A DNA stretch of 64,000 nt from JABDQZ01 sp963801985 (GTDB lineage: Bacteria; Pseudomonadota; Gammaproteobacteria; Chromatiales; Chromatiaceae). The notes under the pieces were generated by a model, which did no database searches, was not told where the DNA came from, and was given only the letters and a program-made list of their open reading frames with translations. The DNA is taken from the NCBI GenBank assembly GCA_963801985.1, contig CAWDGV010000015.1:48642-112641 (forward strand), given 5' to 3'. This document shows positions 1-8,131 of the stretch, piece by piece; position 1 is the first letter of the stretch; each line of letters starts with the position of its first letter. A program made the translations under genes and the position numbers.

Positions 1-369
1 TTGAACGAGTCCGAATCTATTCTGAATGATGTAATAGAAAAAAACCCCAAATCACTGGATGCCTATCGCAAGCTGATGGGTGTCTACCTGCAGATGCGAG
101 ATTACCGCAAGGCAATCCTGACTATGCAGGCCGCTATTTCACTATCACCAGATGACCCAAAGCTGTATATAGCTCTGGCAATTTTGTATGATCACCAAGG
201 TGCCTATGAGTATGCACTTCCCATCCTGGACCAGGCATTAGAATTGGACTCGAATAACAAACTGGCTCAAGACTACAAAGTGTCTATAGAGCAAAAAATC
301 GAGCAGCAACGTCTGGCGATGGAATCCACCACCTCGCCACACAAAGCAGCTATGCCCCATTCCAAGTAA
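1..369 (+). CDS. Tetratricopeptide-repeat protein, possibly cut by the window edge
   Basis: The 122-residue product consists of TPR helices: the segments around residues 19-50 and 52-86 carry the small/large pattern typical of TPRs (A..L...Y...G.Y..A...L..AL.L). No signal peptide or catalytic motif is visible. TPR proteins act as protein-interaction scaffolds; the partner here is unknown. The frame opens with TTG at the first base of the window, so the real start may lie upstream and this may be only the C-terminal part of a larger protein. A hairpin terminator follows the stop. Confidence 0.6.
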   Translation: MNESESILNDVIEKNPKSLDAYRKLMGVYLQMRDYRKAILTMQAAISLSPDDPKLYIALAILYDHQGAYEYALPILDQALELDSNNKLAQDYKVSIEQKIEQQRLAMESTTSPHKAAMPHSK

Positions 370-393
370 ACAGGATATTTTTTAGAATCTTTA

Positions 394-422
394 AATACCG
401 AAGGTGTCACACCTTCGGTATT
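394..422 (+). terminator. Rho-independent-like terminator after the TPR gene
   Basis: A perfect 14-bp inverted repeat (AATACCGAAGGTGT and its complement) with almost no loop is followed by a T-rich but not pure-T tail. It separates the TPR gene from the next gene, whose ribosome-binding site lies only about 15 bases downstream. Confidence 0.6.
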
Positions 423-449
423 GTTGTTTAAACAACCGGGAGAAACATT

Positions 450-857
450 TTGTTTAAAACTTCAAAAGTCGTCGCATTGATTGCTTTATCTATGTTATTG
501 AGTTTCTCCACCCTGGCCCAGGCCGATGCCCAGACAGATGATATCTCCTCCCTCAAGCAGCAGGTCTCTGAACTTGAAGACCGAGTACAGAAACTGGAGA
601 AATTACTGGAAGAAAAATTTGCTGATGATCGCTGGAAAGATGGCATCCTGTGGAGCCGAATCAGGCGGGGTATGAGCTTTGAGGATGTGCGCAAGTTGCT
701 TGGCAAACCCACCAGGGTAGAAGAAGCGATCTTTACAACCTGGTATTACCACAAAACATCCAATCTTCATTCCCATGTGTGGTTTGATGAAGGCAAGGTA
801 TTGGGATGGGAAGGACTGGAACAGAAGCACAGGCCCGTGAGAAGACTTAAACCATGA
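450..857 (+). CDS. Exported coiled-coil protein with a BamE/SmpA-like domain
   Basis: The 135-residue product has a Sec signal peptide (residues 1-26, ending ...LAQADA), a leucine/glutamate heptad region predicted to be a coiled coil (about 32-60), and a C-terminal segment (about 70-130) resembling the SmpA/OmlA (BamE) fold: GMSFEDVRKLLGKPTRVE followed by a WYY strand and a VWFDEGKV strand. Such domains occur in small periplasmic or outer-membrane-associated proteins. There is no lipobox, so it is not BamE itself. The start is TTG, preceded by a GGGAGA ribosome-binding site; the stop overlaps the next gene by 4 bases, so the two are translationally coupled. Confidence 0.65.
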   Translation: MFKTSKVVALIALSMLLSFSTLAQADAQTDDISSLKQQVSELEDRVQKLEKLLEEKFADDRWKDGILWSRIRRGMSFEDVRKLLGKPTRVEEAIFTTWYYHKTSNLHSHVWFDEGKVLGWEGLEQKHRPVRRLKP

Positions 858-1468
858 AATACTTTTTGAGAACTGCATTTTTGATGATTGGCTTTTCGTT
901 TATATCAAACTGTTATTCATCTACCCCGGTTGAGACTTGTAAAAAGCTGTTTGATGATGCCGAATATGAAAAAGCCCTGGCTCCCTGCCTGGAAGCAGGA
1001 AAAACTGGTCACCTGGATTCCCAGTCCATTCTGGGTGAAATCTACGACAGCAAAGGAAACAGTCAGGAAACTTACTTCTGGTGGATAAGAGCGGCAAACG
1101 CAGGATACATACCTGCCAGAAACCAGCTGGCAATGAAATTCTATTATGGTGGTTCTGTATTTGGACCGGAAGAAGGCTGGCGACAGGATTATCCGCGTGC
1201 TTATTCACTCTGGAAAAAAGATGCCGTCAATGGACATGCCCCTGCGCAATTCATGGTAGCTGAAATGCACTACAAGGGACAGGGAGTCAGACAGGATTAT
1301 GCAGAAGCCTGGGCCTGGTTCAACCTCGCTCTTGATCAAGGCTATAAACTGGCCGGTGATTCCCTGTATGAGCTTTCCCGTAAGATGTCACCAGAACAAA
1401 AGGAGCAAGCTAAAAAACTATTACCCAATTACCAGGAACGGATATTACGCAATAAAGTAAAAAACTAG
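854..1468 (+). CDS. Sel1-repeat periplasmic protein
   Basis: The product has 204 residues with an N-terminal signal sequence (hydrophobic residues about 5-20, followed by a Cys that may or may not be lipidated; the residue before it is Asn, a poor lipobox). The remainder consists of Sel1-like repeats: alanine/glycine helices with A..W...A...G...A and a clear YKGQGVRQDYAEAWAWFNLA unit at about 140-160. Sel1 repeats mediate protein interactions, often in envelope stress or signalling. The ATG overlaps the stop of the BamE-like gene by 4 bases (ATGA arrangement). No specific function can be assigned. Confidence 0.7.
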   Translation: MKYFLRTAFLMIGFSFISNCYSSTPVETCKKLFDDAEYEKALAPCLEAGKTGHLDSQSILGEIYDSKGNSQETYFWWIRAANAGYIPARNQLAMKFYYGGSVFGPEEGWRQDYPRAYSLWKKDAVNGHAPAQFMVAEMHYKGQGVRQDYAEAWAWFNLALDQGYKLAGDSLYELSRKMSPEQKEQAKKLLPNYQERILRNKVKN

Positions 1469-1471
1469 AAT

Positions 1472-1795
1472 TTACTTTTCGAAAATCTCGAGATAGCTGG
1501 CATAGGCTTCCTTTGCCAGGTCATCTCTGGAGTTAAAACGCAATGCTGCCGAGTTCATGCAAAAATGCAGTCCAGTAGGATCCGGGTCATCCTCGAATAC
1601 ATGTCCCAGATGTGAATCTGCATATTTGCTTCTGACTTCAACCCTTTCAGCAAACCAGCTGTTATCTTCCCTGGTAATAATATTGTCCGGCTCCAGGAGT
1701 TTAGTAAAACTGGGCCAGCCTGTACCGGATATGAATTTATCAAGGGAACTGAAAAGCGGCTCTCCCGATACTACGTCGACATAAACGCCCGCCAC
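1472..1795 (-). CDS. msrB: Peptide methionine-R-sulfoxide reductase, 5'-truncated
   Basis: The 107 residues match the C-terminal two thirds of MsrB, which reduces methionine-R-sulfoxide in proteins: GVYVDVVSGEPLFSS, GTGWPSFTK, a histidine pair in DSHLGHVF, and the catalytic cysteine in HFCMNSAALRF. It begins with GTG exactly where the family core is already under way, so roughly the first 35-40 residues are missing, and an in-frame TGA lies four codons upstream of that GTG. No ribosome-binding site is evident. Like PilB-type MsrB it has Thr rather than Cys in the GTGWPSF loop and no zinc CxxC pairs. It is either a degraded gene or a remnant of an MsrA-MsrB fusion. It is convergent with the Sel1 gene (3-bp gap). 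Confidence 0.7.
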   Translation of the reverse strand: MAGVYVDVVSGEPLFSSLDKFISGTGWPSFTKLLEPDNIITREDNSWFAERVEVRSKYADSHLGHVFEDDPDPTGLHFCMNSAALRFNSRDDLAKEAYASYLEIFEK

Positions 1796-1888
1796 GAAAT
1801 AATTTCAGGGCCAGCCAACCACTTTATATTATTCTTGATATATAGTTAGATAATTAAAAAAAAATTATAACAATTCAAAACTTAAACA

Positions 1889-2578
1889 ATGCTTATCGAA
1901 AAACTCAGAAACACCCTGATGTTCTCTTCTTTCAATGAGGATGAGCTCCGTCATCTCCCGGAAATGACGCATATCGTACGCTTAAAGCCAGGAGACTCCC
2001 TTTTCCAGCAGGGTCAGGCATTTCGCTCTTTCTATTTCGTCGATTCCGGCATCATCAAGCTCAGTCGCCTGTCAGAAGACGGTTCCGAAAAAGTGATCGA
2101 GCTCATCAGGCCGGGACAGTTTTTTGCTGAAGCCCTGGTGTTTTTAAGAAGTCCACATTACCCGGTCATGGCCACCACAATGAAAGAAACAGAGCTGGTC
2201 GCTATTGACGCAAAAAAGTACGCAGCCCTTTTACATAACTCGGTAGACTCATGCTTCAAATTATTAGGCAGCATGAGCCAGCGCATTCACGGTCTGGTTA
2301 GTGACATCGATTCGTTGACTTTACACAGTTCCAAGAGTCGCCTGGCAGGCTACCTGATTAAATGCCTGGCACATTTCCCCGGTGGAACGATTGACCTGGA
2401 ATTACCCAAGGGTGTGATTGCTTCGCGCCTGTCCATGAAACCGGAAACTTTCTCACGCGCCTTGCACAACCTGGATGAAACAGGCGTAATCAGTGTCAAC
2501 AAACGCATAGTCACGATTAACGATGAACAGGCTTTACGAGAAATTGCCAACCAGGAGCAGGATTCCAGTAAAGCCTGA
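1889..2578 (+). CDS. Crp/Fnr-family transcriptional regulator, DNR-like
   Basis: The 229-residue protein has an N-terminal cyclic-nucleotide-binding-type beta roll (about 10-120), a long dimerisation helix and a C-terminal winged helix-turn-helix with IASRLSMKPETFSRALHNL as the recognition region. It lacks the N-terminal cysteine cluster of FNR, so it should not carry an iron-sulfur centre. The PETFSR recognition helix and the AEALVFL segment resemble DNR, the heme-based NO sensor that controls denitrification genes; that is a family resemblance, not proof. It is divergent from the truncated msrB. DNR/FNR-type half sites (CAAGATCAA) occur upstream of moaA and pcm in this window. Confidence 0.8.
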   Translation: MLIEKLRNTLMFSSFNEDELRHLPEMTHIVRLKPGDSLFQQGQAFRSFYFVDSGIIKLSRLSEDGSEKVIELIRPGQFFAEALVFLRSPHYPVMATTMKETELVAIDAKKYAALLHNSVDSCFKLLGSMSQRIHGLVSDIDSLTLHSSKSRLAGYLIKCLAHFPGGTIDLELPKGVIASRLSMKPETFSRALHNLDETGVISVNKRIVTINDEQALREIANQEQDSSKA

Positions 2579-2588
2579 TCAGTTAATA

Positions 2589-5360
2589 TCAGTCATTGTT
2601 TAAAGCAGCATGTGCTGCAGCCAGACGGGCTACCGGTACGCGTGGCCCAGAACAGGATACGTAATTCAGCCCGGCACGATGACAGAAATCAATGGATTTA
2701 GGATGTCCGCCATGCTCACCGCAGATGCCAAATGACATATCCGGTTTAACTTCACGGCCCCACTGCAGAGCCAGCTTCATCAACTTGCCAACACCTTTTT
2801 CATCCAGCACTTCAAACGGGTTGTCCTGCAAAATACCATTTTGGTTATACATCGGCAGAAACTTGTTTTCAGCATCTTCGCGCGAGAACGAGAATGTTGC
2901 CTGGGTCAGGTCATTGGTACCAAAGGAGAAAAATTCAGCTTGATCGGCAAGGGAATCAGCCCGCATACAGGCACGTACGACTTCAATCATGGTGCCAAAA
3001 CGGCAACTTAACTTCTGACCTGTCTTTTCTTCAACATCTGCCTTGATTTCATCCATGTTTTTCTTAACAACACGGAGCTCTTGAGACGTACAAACCTGCG
3101 GCACCATCATTTGCGGATGGACTTCCATGCCTTTTGCGGCGCACTCTGCTTCTGCTTCCAGAATTGCGCGCACCTGCATGTTATAAATTTCAGGAAAAGT
3201 GATACCCAGGCGCACACCACGGTGGCCCAGCATTGGATTAACCTCGGTCAACAGGCGCACCTTCTGCAGCATCAGCTCCTTGGTTTCAATAGCCTCCTCG
3301 ACAAGCTCGAGACTGACAATTTCCCTGGAAGAAATGTGCGGCTGGTTGTCACCCGCATTTTGTAACAGTGACAATGAACTGTTCAGCACCTCCATACCAC
3401 GCACTGATTTTTGCAGATATGCCAGCTGTTCCAGGTCATCCTGCAACTGGCGTTCAGACGGCAGAAATTCATGAATTGGAGGATCCAGTAAACGAATGGT
3501 TACCGGTAGTGGTGCCATGGTTTCAAACAACATACGAAAATCAGCACGCTGAATCGGTAACAGTTTATCCAGGGCTGCCTGGCGTTGTTCCAGGGTATCC
3601 GCAACAATCATTTCAATCACAATTGGCAGACGATCGACTGCATTAAACATTCGCTCTGTACGACACAGACCAATACCCTTGGCGCCAAATTTTAATGCGC
3701 GCGTTGCATCCGAAGGAGTATCCGCATTTGCCATCACCCGCAAATAAGCCACATCATCAGCCCATTGCAGCAGGTGATTCAGCTCAGAGGTAAATTCCGG
3801 TTCCACCATGGGTACTTCACCCAGGTAAACATTACCGTTCGAACCATCAATAGTAATCAGGTCACCTTCACGTATGGCATGGCCACCTACTAAAGCTTCA
3901 CGACGCTGAACGTCTACATGAATACCTTCAGCCCCAGCAACACAAGGCTTACCCATACCACGCGCGACCACGGCAGCATGCGAGGTTTTACCACCACGGC
4001 TGGTCAAAATACCCTGGGCAGCAAAAAAGCCGTGAATATCTTCGGGCTTGGTTTCTTCCCGGACGAGAATGACACGCTCACCTTTGACTTTTCCAAGCGC
4101 CTCGGCGCGGTCGGCATCAAACACGACATGGCCAGCAGCAGCTCCGGGAGATGCCGGCAAACCCTGGGCCAGGGGTTCTATCGTAATATCCTGGGCCAGT
4201 CTTGGATAAAGCATTTGCTCCAGATGATCCGGATTAATGCGTAATAAAGCCTGGTTCTTATCGATAAGACCTTCATCAACCATTTCAACCGAGGTTCTTA
4301 CCATGGCCACTGCATTCATCTTGCCATTACGCGTCTGCAGGCAGTAAAGCGTGCCGCGTTCAATCGTGAACTCGAAATCCTGTACTTCGTGGTAATGCGA
4401 CTCCAGGCGATCGCGCAACTCGGCGAGCTGCCTGGCCATTTCAGGCATTTCTTCCGTCAGTTTATCGATTGGCTTGGGCGTACGAATACCGGCAACCACG
4501 TCTTCACCCTGAGCATTGACCAGGTATTCTCCATACAGACGATTTTCGCCTGTGCCGGGGTTACGGGTAAAAGCAACACCGGTTGCAGAATCATTACCCC
4601 GGTTACCGAATACCATGGTGCAGATATTAACCGCCGTACCGTTGGCCATATCCTGGGTAATATTGAACTCACGACGATAATCCACCGCTCTTTTTCCCAT
4701 CCAGGAGTTGAAAACCGCCTTGATAGAAATTTCGAGTTGCTCGTACGGGTCCTGGGGAAATGCCCGACCCGTGTGCTCTTCGAAGACTTTAAGGAATCTC
4801 TCGCTGATTTCCTGCAGGTTCTCGGCAGACAGACCAACATCGCTGGAAATATGTGCTGCCTGTTTGACTGCCTCGAACTCTTTATCAAAAACCTCATCCG
4901 GCACATTCATGGCAACCTTGCCAAACAACTGAATGAAACGGCGATACGCATCGTAACCAAAACGTGCATCACCTGTCTGGTTAATTTCACCTTTCAGGGT
5001 TTCAGTATTCAGACCCAGGTTCAAAATCGTATCCATCATACCCGGCATGGACATGGCCGAACCACTGCGCACAGAAACCAGCAGTGGATTTTCAGGATCG
5101 CCAAAGCCTTTGCCAGTTGCAGCTTCAACGGCAGACATTTGCTCGCGTACCTGCTGCATCATGTCTTCAGGCACATCATTGGTGTCAGAATCGAGATAAT
5201 GAAGGCAGGCTTCAGTCGTAATAACAAACCCCGGCGGGACATTAAGGCCAATTTGTGTCATTTCACACAGGTTGGCACCCTTGCCTCCCAGCAGTGTCTT
5301 ATTACTGCCATCACCTTCTGTGAAAGCATAAACCCATTTATTTGTATTACTCGTAGACAT
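2589..5360 (-). CDS. ppdK: Pyruvate, phosphate dikinase
   Basis: The 923-residue cytoplasmic enzyme interconverts pyruvate, ATP and Pi with PEP, AMP and PPi. Domain order is complete: an N-terminal ATP-grasp nucleotide domain (GGKGANLCEM near residue 26, GSAMSMPGMMDTILNLG near 100), the central phosphohistidine domain (TSRGGKTSHAAVVARGMG, catalytic His, near 460) and a C-terminal PEP/pyruvate TIM barrel with the catalytic Cys in CGEHGGHP near 880. Length is normal for bacterial PPDK. It is convergent with the DNR-like regulator (10-bp gap). In bacteria it serves either gluconeogenesis or PPi-linked glycolysis; direction cannot be told here. Confidence 0.95.
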   Translation of the reverse strand: MSTSNTNKWVYAFTEGDGSNKTLLGGKGANLCEMTQIGLNVPPGFVITTEACLHYLDSDTNDVPEDMMQQVREQMSAVEAATGKGFGDPENPLLVSVRSGSAMSMPGMMDTILNLGLNTETLKGEINQTGDARFGYDAYRRFIQLFGKVAMNVPDEVFDKEFEAVKQAAHISSDVGLSAENLQEISERFLKVFEEHTGRAFPQDPYEQLEISIKAVFNSWMGKRAVDYRREFNITQDMANGTAVNICTMVFGNRGNDSATGVAFTRNPGTGENRLYGEYLVNAQGEDVVAGIRTPKPIDKLTEEMPEMARQLAELRDRLESHYHEVQDFEFTIERGTLYCLQTRNGKMNAVAMVRTSVEMVDEGLIDKNQALLRINPDHLEQMLYPRLAQDITIEPLAQGLPASPGAAAGHVVFDADRAEALGKVKGERVILVREETKPEDIHGFFAAQGILTSRGGKTSHAAVVARGMGKPCVAGAEGIHVDVQRREALVGGHAIREGDLITIDGSNGNVYLGEVPMVEPEFTSELNHLLQWADDVAYLRVMANADTPSDATRALKFGAKGIGLCRTERMFNAVDRLPIVIEMIVADTLEQRQAALDKLLPIQRADFRMLFETMAPLPVTIRLLDPPIHEFLPSERQLQDDLEQLAYLQKSVRGMEVLNSSLSLLQNAGDNQPHISSREIVSLELVEEAIETKELMLQKVRLLTEVNPMLGHRGVRLGITFPEIYNMQVRAILEAEAECAAKGMEVHPQMMVPQVCTSQELRVVKKNMDEIKADVEEKTGQKLSCRFGTMIEVVRACMRADSLADQAEFFSFGTNDLTQATFSFSREDAENKFLPMYNQNGILQDNPFEVLDEKGVGKLMKLALQWGREVKPDMSFGICGEHGGHPKSIDFCHRAGLNYVSCSGPRVPVARLAAAHAALNND

Positions 5361-5531
5361 GATATTTCCGTAAACCCGATTAAAGTTGATATTGATTGGC
5401 TCTATGCTTTAGGCATCATGCCAATACGAGGTCTGTGCATCCATACAAATCAGAACAGCATACCGGAGCCAACCGGCAGTAGATATTGAATATTGGTTTC
5501 AAATGAGCCAATAGCCAGTTGAAGAGTTGTC

Positions 5532-5867
5532 TTACTTGATTAAAATATTTTTCTTTTTAATTTCAGCTTCAATCTGCAGCTCTGCCATCAGCCAGTTATC
5601 CAGATCCTTACCCGGTTCGAAAGCCTGTTTTTGTGACAAATGATAAGCCGCTTCAGCAACCATCTTGTAGCGTTCTTCATTGGTAATGTAGATCACCGCA
5701 GGTGCCTTGCCGGCAGAAGCTTTTTTCTTGCTGGCGGCTTTTTTCTTTGTCACAGACTTTTTCTTAACAACGGCTTTTTTCTTGGTCACCGCTTTTTTCA
5801 CGGTAGATTTCTTACTAACCTTTTTTTTGCTTGCAGTTTTCTTGCTGACAGATTTTTTTTGTACCAT
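5532..5867 (-). CDS. Lysine-rich DUF2934 protein
   Basis: The 111-residue protein has a highly basic N-terminal half made of KK(A/S/T)(V/A) repeats, like the histone-H1-like tails of bacterial nucleoid proteins, followed by a DUF2934 domain (about 60-105: ERYKMVAEAAYHLSQ, then PGKDLDNWLMAE). The domain's function is unknown. The tail suggests nucleic-acid or polyanion binding. The Lys repeats make the gene low-complexity and prone to length change. It lies 171 bases upstream (in transcription terms) of ppdK and could share a transcript with it. Confidence 0.75.
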   Translation of the reverse strand: MVQKKSVSKKTASKKKVSKKSTVKKAVTKKKAVVKKKSVTKKKAASKKKASAGKAPAVIYITNEERYKMVAEAAYHLSQKQAFEPGKDLDNWLMAELQIEAEIKKKNILIK

Positions 5868-5948
5868 GGTAATTCCTAATTTCTTAAAATAACTCGTAAC
5901 CGTTACACGTTAACAGCAATATGTTAGCGTTGAGTTACATAAATTCCA

Positions 5949-6224
5949 TTGACTACGATCACAGATTTGAATCAAAAAACCTCTGACTGGTTTATCTACA
6001 TCCTAGAGTGTTCCGATGGCACATTCTATACTGGTATTACTAATGATCTGAAAAAACGAATTGATCAGCACAACCTCGGCAAAGGCGCAAAATACACGCG
6101 CTCACGTCTTCCGGTTAAAATTGTTTACCAGGAAGATGCACCAGAAAAGGGCGATGCCCTGAAAAGAGAATATGAGATCAAGCAGTTGAGCCGGAATCAA
6201 AAGCTTCAATTGATTCAACCCTGA
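5949..6224 (+). CDS. GIY-YIG nuclease-fold protein
   Basis: The 91 residues form a single GIY-YIG domain: FIYILECSDGTFYTGITNDLKKRIDQHN at about 15-42 (YIL...YTG in place of GIY...YIG), the conserved Arg on the following helix, and a glutamate in the ALKREYEIKQLSR helix. It belongs to the short UPF0213/YhbQ-like class, whose members are structure-related to homing nucleases but mostly of unknown role, possibly DNA repair. The start is TTG; no ATG exists before the domain begins. It is divergently transcribed from the DUF2934 gene. Confidence 0.8.
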   Translation: MTTITDLNQKTSDWFIYILECSDGTFYTGITNDLKKRIDQHNLGKGAKYTRSRLPVKIVYQEDAPEKGDALKREYEIKQLSRNQKLQLIQP

Positions 6225-6277
6225 TTTCCCGCTGTAGACCGGCAGCCCAAATAAGTCATACCGGCATGTTTTTGTCA

Positions 6278-6369
6278 CGTCATACCGGCATGTTTTTAGC
6301 CGGTATCCCCCTGACATTTAACAAGACGCTGGGTATTTAGCACGTCAGAGTGACGTTTTTTTGGAAACC
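6278..6369. repeat. REP-like palindromic repeat, copy 1 of a local pair
   Basis: This copy starts CGTCATACCGGCATG and contains the hairpin ...AGCCGGTATC, then a variable middle and the closing arm AGAGTGACG plus TTTTTTGGAAAC. A partial extra left arm lies just before it (6255-6275). It shares its ends with the element at 6429 and with copies near 13.0, 14.0 and 60.1 kb. Such palindromic intergenic repeats are typical of REP/BIME or small MITE families. Confidence 0.75.
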
Positions 6370-6428
6370 TATAGTCATTGACCAATCGCCATGTATTTAC
6401 CTTCGTCATACCAACATGTGTTTGCCAT

Positions 6429-6517
6429 CGTCATACCGGCATGTCTTTAGCCGGTATCCCCCAAATGTAACAAGACTCTGGCTACAGGCGCGCCAGAGTG
6501 ACGTTTTATTGGAAACC
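6429..6517. repeat. REP-like palindromic repeat, copy 2
   Basis: This is a near-identical sibling of the element at 6278: CGTCATACCGGCATG, hairpin, AACAAGACTCTGG, and right arm CCAGAGTGACG followed by TTTTATTGGAAAC. The two copies make a direct repeat of about 90 bp in a 424-bp gene-free gap (6225-6648) that holds nothing else I can name apart from a degenerate third arm at 6404-6420. Confidence 0.75.
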
Positions 6518-6648
6518 TGCCCGGCCTCATGTTAAATATTCTTCGCTTGAGTCAATTGGCCTGATTCGTCCATGAAGTATCGATCCAGCCTGACTTCCCT
6601 GTCAGGCGTTCGCCAGTTTCCTTATGCCACAGGCATAAGGAAACTGGC

Positions 6649-7638
6649 TCACCCACCCGTGTGACTCATAAAGCGAACAACCTGCGCTCCTTCTTCAAGA
6701 CGCTCAGCATCAAAGTCATGCCCTCTTGGCTTTCTTTTAATCCCTTCAAGTATTGCCTGCTTTAATACCTCGGGATCTTCAGATGCGCGTAACACCTGGC
6801 GCAAGTCAATCATGTCATCCTGGCCCAGGCACAGGTAAAGCTGGCCGGTACAGGAAAGCCGGACACGGTTACAGGATTCACAGAAGTTGTGTGTGTAAGG
6901 TGTAATGAAGCCAATACGCTGACTGGTTTCTGCCACATCAAAATAGCGGGCCGGACCTCCCGTTTTATGATCAGAGGCAGACAACTGCCAGCGGGTTTCA
7001 ATTTCGCTGCGAACAACATCCAGTGGCATGAAATGACAGGCGCGCAAATCGCCAATCTCGCCCATGGGCATCGATTCAATAAAAGTAAGGTCGTAACCGC
7101 GGTCACCACACCACTGAATCAATTGATGCCATTCATCATCATTGACATCCTTCAGGGCGACAGCATTGATTTTGATCTGCAGACCGGCACGATCAGCGGC
7201 CTCAATACCCCTGAGCACTTCTTTTAAATCACCTTTCCGGGTCAACTGTCGAAACCGTTCCTCATCCAGCGTATCCAGGGAAACATTAATGCGTCTGACA
7301 CCCGCAGCATACAGTTCGTCAGCATATTGATCCAGCAGAACCGCATTGGTCGTCAGGGTCACCTCCCGTAACTGACCATTATCAAGATAAGGTGTCATGG
7401 CATGAAACAGCTGCATCAGTCCCTGTCGAACCAATGGTTCACCGCCGGTAATACGTAACTTGTCGACACCCATTTCGACAAAAGTAGTGCTGACACGTAT
7501 CAGTTCTTCAATCGTTAAAATCTCGGAACGTGGCAGGAATTGCATATCCTCGGCCATGCAGTAATTGCATCGAAAGTTGCATCGGTCCGTAACAGACAAA
7601 CGCAGGTAGGATACCGGACGGCCAAAAGGATCGATCAC
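6649..7638 (-). CDS. moaA: GTP 3',8-cyclase (molybdenum cofactor biosynthesis)
   Basis: The 329-residue radical-SAM enzyme catalyses the first step of molybdopterin synthesis, GTP to 3',8-cH2GTP. The N-terminal radical-SAM cysteines are C20, C24 and C27 (CNFRCNYC). The second 4Fe-4S cluster cysteines lie near residues 253-270 (CESCNRVRLSC). The C-terminus ends in the Gly-Gly needed for activity. Length is typical. No other moa gene is adjacent, but modABC at 30.4-32.9 kb supplies molybdate. A degenerate FNR/DNR-like site lies about 60 bases upstream. Confidence 0.96.
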   Translation of the reverse strand: MIDPFGRPVSYLRLSVTDRCNFRCNYCMAEDMQFLPRSEILTIEELIRVSTTFVEMGVDKLRITGGEPLVRQGLMQLFHAMTPYLDNGQLREVTLTTNAVLLDQYADELYAAGVRRINVSLDTLDEERFRQLTRKGDLKEVLRGIEAADRAGLQIKINAVALKDVNDDEWHQLIQWCGDRGYDLTFIESMPMGEIGDLRACHFMPLDVVRSEIETRWQLSASDHKTGGPARYFDVAETSQRIGFITPYTHNFCESCNRVRLSCTGQLYLCLGQDDMIDLRQVLRASEDPEVLKQAILEGIKRKPRGHDFDAERLEEGAQVVRFMSHTGG

Positions 7639-7695
7639 AAATTTAAACTCCGCAGCATTAACACTCGAATTTTAACAAATCAGTGCTAGAATTTC

Positions 7696-7709
7696 TTAAT
7701 CAAGATCAA
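7696..7709. promoter_or_regulatory. Candidate FNR/DNR-type operator between moaA and the pentapeptide gene
   Basis: TTAAT-CAAG-ATCAA matches the FNR/DNR consensus TTGAT-N4-ATCAA at nine of ten fixed positions. It lies 58-71 bases upstream of moaA and about 48 bases upstream of the divergent pentapeptide gene. This suggests oxygen- or NO-linked control of moaA by the DNR-like regulator at 1889 or another FNR protein; that is inference. Confidence 0.35.
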
Positions 7710-7756
7710 GAACCGAATATCAGTCGTTTTATTTCAACCTACTATAATTAAGCATC

Positions 7757-8131
7757 ATGAATGAACCAGAAATCAAGGATAGTGAACTCTATCACCTGCT
7801 CCGTCATGGACACATTGATGAATTCAACCAAAAAATCGCCGAAGGCTCAGAATGTTCTCTGGCTGGCGCTGATTTAAGAGGCACGGATTTAAGAAACATG
7901 AACGCCAGAGGCCTGGACATGAGTAACTGTTACCTGCGACAGGCTGACCTGCGCGGTATCGATTTCTCTGAAACCAATCTCGAAGGCGCGAGCATTAACG
8001 GTGCCAAAATTTCCGGCACCTATTTTCCCAAGGAATTACGTGCCGAGGAAATCACACTGTCTTTAACCCACGGCACCCGTATGCGTTACATGCGTTTGAA
8101 AATCAATCTGAGCCAGGCTGATAACGCTTAA
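7757..8131 (+). CDS. Pentapeptide-repeat protein
   Basis: The 124-residue protein has about eight A(D/N)LXX-type pentapeptides between residues 36 and 90 (LAGADLRGTDLRNMNARGLD..., QADLRGIDFSETNLEGASINGAKI), predicting a short right-handed quadrilateral beta-helix. It has no signal peptide. Pentapeptide proteins range from DNA-gyrase protectors to structural scaffolds; this one is too short for a Qnr-type gyrase mimic. It is divergent from moaA and its 3' end overlaps the convergent DUF255 gene by 29 bases. Confidence 0.8.
   Translation: MNEPEIKDSELYHLLRHGHIDEFNQKIAEGSECSLAGADLRGTDLRNMNARGLDMSNCYLRQADLRGIDFSETNLEGASINGAKISGTYFPKELRAEEITLSLTHGTRMRYMRLKINLSQADNA

Noticed and set aside
4389..5489. 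Long 366-codon plus-strand frame opposite ppdK
   Set aside because: It is entirely antisense to a clear PPDK gene and has no recognisable domain; a codon-bias shadow.
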